A stretch of 59,360 nucleotides of DNA from Curvibacter soli (GTDB taxonomy: Bacteria > Pseudomonadota > Gammaproteobacteria > Burkholderiales > Burkholderiaceae_C), in contig NZ_JARGEN010000039.1 in the NCBI RefSeq assembly GCF_029211125.1, positions 1 to 59,360 on the forward strand, in the 5' to 3' direction. This document shows positions 56,402 to 59,360 of this stretch, piece after piece. The notes beneath the pieces are model-generated. The model was not told where the DNA came from, ran no database searches, and worked only from the letters and a program-made list of their open reading frames with translations. Position numbers and translations under genes: made by a program. Position 1 is the stretch's first letter. Every line of letters begins with the position of its first letter.

Positions 56402-57223
56402 CTACATGGCCCGGAACTGGTGCGCGTACATCCGGCTCACGGCCAGCCGCTCGGGCCGCTGGCGCAGGTGCAGCAGTGGCCGGCCCGCCGCATCGCGCGT
56501 GACGCTGGCTATGGCAGCGGCGCGCACCAGCGTGCCGCGGTGCACGGGCCAGAACAGCACCGGGTCGAGCTGCTGCGCCAGCTCCTTGAGCGGGGTGCGC
56601 AACAGGTATTCGCGCTCGGCGGTCAGCACGCGCACGTATTTGTCGGCGGCCTCGAAGTACAGCACGTCGGCCACGGGTACGAGGTGGATCTGGCCGTCAT
56701 GACCGCTTCCGCTGGCCCGGAGCACGACCAAGCGCGGCGCGGCGGGCGGCGCGGCCAGCCCGGGCACCGCAAGCAATTCGCGCAGCCGGGCCACGGCCGC
56801 TTCCAGCGCAAGGGCGGCAGGCGCGCGCCGCGCCAGTGTTGCGCGCAGTTTGTGCACGGTTCTCTGCAGCCGTTGTGGCTGCACGGGCTTGAGCAGATAG
56901 TCCACGGCCTGGGCCTCGAAAGCCTGCACGGCGTACTGGTCGTAGGCAGTAATGAACACCAGGGCAGGGAAGGGCGGGCCATCTTCGGGCCAGGCATCGG
57001 CCAGTTCGGCGGCGGCTTCCAGGCCGCTCTGGCCGGGCATGCGGATGTCCAACAGCAGCACATCGGGGCGCAGCGCCAACGCCTCGCGCACCGCGCCCAG
57101 GCCGTCGCCCACGCTGGCGGCGATGTGCAACTCTGGCCAGGCCAGGGCCAATTCGCGGCGCAGCGCGTCGGCCAGCAGGGGCTCGTCTTCGGCGATCAGG
57201 GCGCGCGGCGCAGTCATGTTCAT
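56402..57223 (-). CDS. LytTR-type response regulator
   Basis: The 273-residue protein has an N-terminal receiver (ALIAEDEPLLADALRRELAL; phosphoacceptor Asp in VLLLDIRMPGQSG; VDYLLKPVQP) and a C-terminal LytTR DNA-binding domain (VLYFEAADKYVRVLTAEREY; PVHRGTLVRAAAI). It starts 11 bp after the kinase gene. AlgR/LytR-like proteins control envelope, biofilm or virulence genes; the target here is unknown. Confidence 0.92.
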   Translation of the reverse strand: MNMTAPRALIAEDEPLLADALRRELALAWPELHIAASVGDGLGAVREALALRPDVLLLDIRMPGQSGLEAAAELADAWPEDGPPFPALVFITAYDQYAVQAFEAQAVDYLLKPVQPQRLQRTVHKLRATLARRAPAALALEAAVARLRELLAVPGLAAPPAAPRLVVLRASGSGHDGQIHLVPVADVLYFEAADKYVRVLTAEREYLLRTPLKELAQQLDPVLFWPVHRGTLVRAAAIASVTRDAAGRPLLHLRQRPERLAVSRMYAHQFRAM

Positions 57224-57229
57224 ACGGTG

Positions 57230-57296
57230 ATTCTTACAAGGGAAAAGTGGCCGCAGCGCACGCCCCGCCTGCGGTGACAGCTATCAATTCAAGAGT
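57230..57296. repeat. Family E repeat, copy 7, coding for the kinase C terminus
   Basis: TACAAGGGAAAAGTGGCCGC through TGCGGTGACAGCTATC, inverse to copy 3. It is read in frame as the last 17 or so residues of the histidine kinase (IAVTAGGACAAATFPL) and includes its stop codon. Confidence 0.5.
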
Positions 57297-58244
57297 ACCT
57301 CGGCTGCCGTACAGGGTGGCGAGGCGCTCGCGCACCTGCGCCAGGCCAAAGCCGTCCGCCGCGCCGGGAGCCAGGCCGGCACCGCTGTCGCGCACCTCCA
57401 GCCGCAGCATGCCACCGGCCAGGGATGCGCGCACGCCGATGCGCCCGCCCGCCACCTGCGGCTCCAGCCCGTGGCGAATGGCGTTCTCCACCAGCGGCTG
57501 CAGCAGCAGCGGCGGTACCGGCACGGCGCTGAGCGGCTCGGGCAGCTCCAGCGTGTACGACAGGCGTGGGCCCATGCGCACGGCCATCAGCGCCAGGTAG
57601 TCGGCCAGGCGCGCGAACTCGTCGGCCAGCGGGTGCAGCGTGGCGCGCGATGCGCCCAGCGTGGCGCGCAGGTAGGCGATCAGGCGGTCCAGCATGGCCT
57701 GCGCGCTGGGTGGGTCAGTGGCGATCAGCGCACGCAGATTGGCCAGGGTGTTGAACAGCATGTGCGGCTCTATCTGGGTTTCGAGCAGCTTGAGGCGGGC
57801 TTCCGCGGCGTCGCGCTGCGCCTGCGCGATGCGCGCCTGCAGCGTGCGGGCCTGGCTGTCGCTGTAGAAGAAGAACGCAATGGCGAGGCCGCAGGCGACG
57901 GTGATGAGCAGTGCCACAACGGCGTCGTGCCGCCGCAGGAAATTCAGGCCGCCAAGGGAATCCCCGCTGTAGAAGTCGCCTATCGCTGTGCCCAGCAGAA
58001 AGCCCGCTGCAACGCCTGTTGCCACCAGCGCCGCGCCGCGCCAGCCTTGCGGCCAGGGCATGGGCTTGCCGCGCGTCAATGCCGCGCGGCCGGCTTCGAT
58101 GACCAGCCAGCACGTCATGCCGATCGGCAGCGAATAGGCCAGTTGCACATTCCACGCGCCCTGCTTGGCCAGCGTCAGCGCCAGCGCGATCAGGCAGCAG
58201 ATTGCAGCGACGATCAGGCCGCGGCGCAGAGGGGAATACTGCAT
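57234..58244 (-). CDS. LytS/YehU-type sensor histidine kinase
   Basis: The 336-residue protein has four to five hydrophobic segments in residues 8-150, then the His_kinase motif QIEPHMLFNTLANLRALI with the phosphorylated histidine. An HATPase domain follows (LLLQPLVENAIRHGLEPQ; DSGAGL; GFGLAQVRERL). The inner start MQYSPLRRG at 58244 is used because the upstream residues of the longer frame are encoded by repeat B3. The last residues come from a family E repeat. It forms a pair with the LytTR regulator. Confidence 0.9.
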   Translation of the reverse strand: MQYSPLRRGLIVAAICCLIALALTLAKQGAWNVQLAYSLPIGMTCWLVIEAGRAALTRGKPMPWPQGWRGAALVATGVAAGFLLGTAIGDFYSGDSLGGLNFLRRHDAVVALLITVACGLAIAFFFYSDSQARTLQARIAQAQRDAAEARLKLLETQIEPHMLFNTLANLRALIATDPPSAQAMLDRLIAYLRATLGASRATLHPLADEFARLADYLALMAVRMGPRLSYTLELPEPLSAVPVPPLLLQPLVENAIRHGLEPQVAGGRIGVRASLAGGMLRLEVRDSGAGLAPGAADGFGLAQVRERLATLYGSRGTLELIAVTAGGACAAATFPL

Positions 58245-58257
58245 GCGGCGGATTCTA

Positions 58258-58514
58258 GGGCAGTGTTCGATGCTTGGCGGCACCAATAAAAGCGATGCGT
58301 TTTGGCGCAGGGCAAGGCGCAAACCACAGCGATAGCCATAGCTATCGCGAGGATTTGCAACGCCGCATGGCGCCCCGAGCGCGGTGCTGGCAGGTGCATA
58401 GCGCTCTCACCCACGAGGTGAACCCCATCGAAGCCGGCAACGCTCGATTGCATGCGGCCTGGCAAGGGATACGAAGCGGTCAACTGCCGTTTCTAGGTTG
58501 AACACTGCACTAGG
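58258..58514. repeat. Composite repeat: family B interrupted by family A (B3/A6)
   Basis: 58258-58371 is most of a family B element in reverse orientation (GCAGTGTTCGATGCTTGGCG to CAACGCCGCATGGCG). A family A copy follows (to 58497, ending GCCGTTTCTAGG), then the other end of B (TTGAACACTGCACTAG, 58498-58514). The A copy takes the place of one arm of B. The junction CGCGGTGCTGGCAGG is the module border also seen in A1 and A5. Confidence 0.7.
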
Positions 58515-58711
58515 GCGCACTGCAAGCGGCCACGATGGCCGGTATGGTTCGTGCGTCTGGGCGCGGGCAACTGGCTGAAGTCCGTCTTCGCAAAAGAAGC
58601 GTTGACGGATTGGAGCGGCGCAATGGGTCGCGGGCCTTCAAAGACGATGGCTGCGGCGACGACGATGGTTACGGCAAGCACCGACAGGGGAAGTAAGGGT
58701 GCCATACGCAT
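58493..58711 (-). pseudogene. Truncated alpha/beta-hydrolase-type protein
   Basis: The frame reads MRMAPLLPLSVLAVTIVVAA (a membrane anchor or signal) and VNASFAKTDFSQLPAPRR. This is like the start of membrane-anchored alpha/beta hydrolases, which continue into a 300-residue catalytic domain. Here the frame runs into repeat B3/A6 and stops, with no catalytic serine. Insertion or recombination at the repeat probably removed the rest. Confidence 0.5.
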
Positions 58712-58721
58712 GCCGGACGCC

Positions 58722-59006
58722 CTACTTGGCTCTTTGCAGCGCTTCGCGCTCGCGTTGCAGCAGCCGCGCGTACAGGCTGCCGCCCGGCATCGCCAGCCAG
58801 GCCACCGTAGCGTGGACAAGCAGACCCAGGCCCCAGCCCAGGGCTGGAAACACAGCCCAGTGGCGCCCCTGGTGCGTCGCGAGTGCGATCAGGAATAGGT
58901 TGACGGCGATGTATATGCTGGCATGGATGTACCAGCCCAGCTTTGCGCCCGCGCGCTTGCGGGCCAGTTGTTCGATGCCGTCGGGCGGTGTGTCGTGGCA
59001 ATGCAT
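58722..59006 (-). CDS. 2TM-domain small membrane protein
   Basis: The 94-residue protein reads MHCHDTPPDGIEQLARKRAG, then two membrane helices (WYIHASIYIAVNLFLIALAT and AVFPALGWGLGLLVHATVAW), and a basic end LYARLLQREREALQRAK. This is the 2TM domain, often found next to or fused to histidine kinases of the LytS type. The nearby kinase supports a link to signalling. AGGAAC precedes the ATG. Confidence 0.75.
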   Translation of the reverse strand: MHCHDTPPDGIEQLARKRAGAKLGWYIHASIYIAVNLFLIALATHQGRHWAVFPALGWGLGLLVHATVAWLAMPGGSLYARLLQREREALQRAK

Positions 59007-59102
59007 GGCAGGTTCCTGAAATGGGATGGCCTGCACTGTGCACTTTGCGCCGCTGGACGGCCAGCGCCGTGCGACGCAAACGCCGCCCGGCGGCGCCAAA
59101 TG

Positions 59103-59204
59103 CTTGCAGCACGGCGCGACCGGCGGGCTGGTGCGGCACATAAAACCGCGCCTTTTGCCGCATCGCTTTAATTTGTGCCGCCAAGCATCGAACACTGCAT
59201 TAGA
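59103..59204. repeat. Family B element, short copy (B4)
   Basis: Contains GGCACATAAAACCGCGCCTT then TTGCCGCATCGCTTTAAT and ends AGCATCGAACACTGCATTAG. The central dyad of B1 is missing, as in B2. It separates the 2TM gene from the glycine-rich protein gene. Confidence 0.6.
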
Positions 59205-59237
59205 GGCATGAAACACTCTGAAAACGCAGCGCTGCGA

Positions 59238-59360
<123 letters not shown>

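Overview
The window looks like one complete contig from a high-GC betaproteobacterium of the family Comamonadaceae (Acidovorax/Alicycliphilus/Diaphorobacter-like). This rests on gene content, GC-rich codon use and the interspersed repeats typical of that family; it was not tested by any search. Both ends look like assembly breaks. The left end cuts a nucleoside-binding protein gene at what may be an insertion-sequence terminus. The right end stops inside a CCG-repeat tract that codes for a glycine-rich tail.

Layout. 0.0-4.1 kb is a minus-strand uracil/nucleoside catabolic cluster (URC1-like, URC4-like, upp, truncated BMP-type binding protein). 4.4-15.4 kb holds housekeeping genes: threonine dehydratase, a HerA-like ATPase, YebC, purD, hemF-nadD-rsfS-rlmH, maf, a NUDIX hydrolase, maiA and pgeF. 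15.5-19.5 kb is a polyhydroxybutyrate cluster phaC-phaA-phaB. 19.6-23.4 kb has a cation:proton antiporter, an AI-2E family permease and a DUF2242 lipoprotein. 24.1-30.4 kb is an iaaA-gsiABCD-type peptide/glutathione uptake operon, followed by pdxA. 31.8-35.0 kb is accessory debris: a Fic ghost, an intact Fic plus AbiEi-like pair, a nitrilase-domain fragment and a PrtN-like gene.

35.0-46.5 kb is the most interesting part, an 11.4-kb element integrated in the 5' end of dusA. It carries integrase, AlpA-like and HTH regulators, a Spo11/topoisomerase VI-A-like protein, a replication-type protein with an internal dyad origin, and a full HK97-type head and packaging module (capsid, protease, portal, HNH, TerS, TerL, two head-tail connectors). 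It has no tail, lysis or tape-measure gene. That content matches capsid-forming phage-inducible chromosomal islands (cf-PICIs), satellites that build their own heads and take tails from a helper phage. A consensus promoter with an overlapping operator drives the head operon, a 19-bp perfect inverted repeat lies upstream of alpA, and the terS-terL gap has a cos-like cluster of repeats.

46.4-59.4 kb returns to the chromosome: dusA, an IS5-type fragment, edd-eda with a HexR-like operator, a LysR/symporter pair, a MarR/MFS pair, gloA, a phosphatase, an SDR, a LytS/LytT-type two-component system, a truncated hydrolase and a 2TM-domain protein.

Several short repeat families (called A to E here) are scattered through the chromosomal parts and are absent from the satellite. 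They repeatedly abut or overlap stop codons, and some supply C-terminal codons. One copy lies in frame inside nadD.
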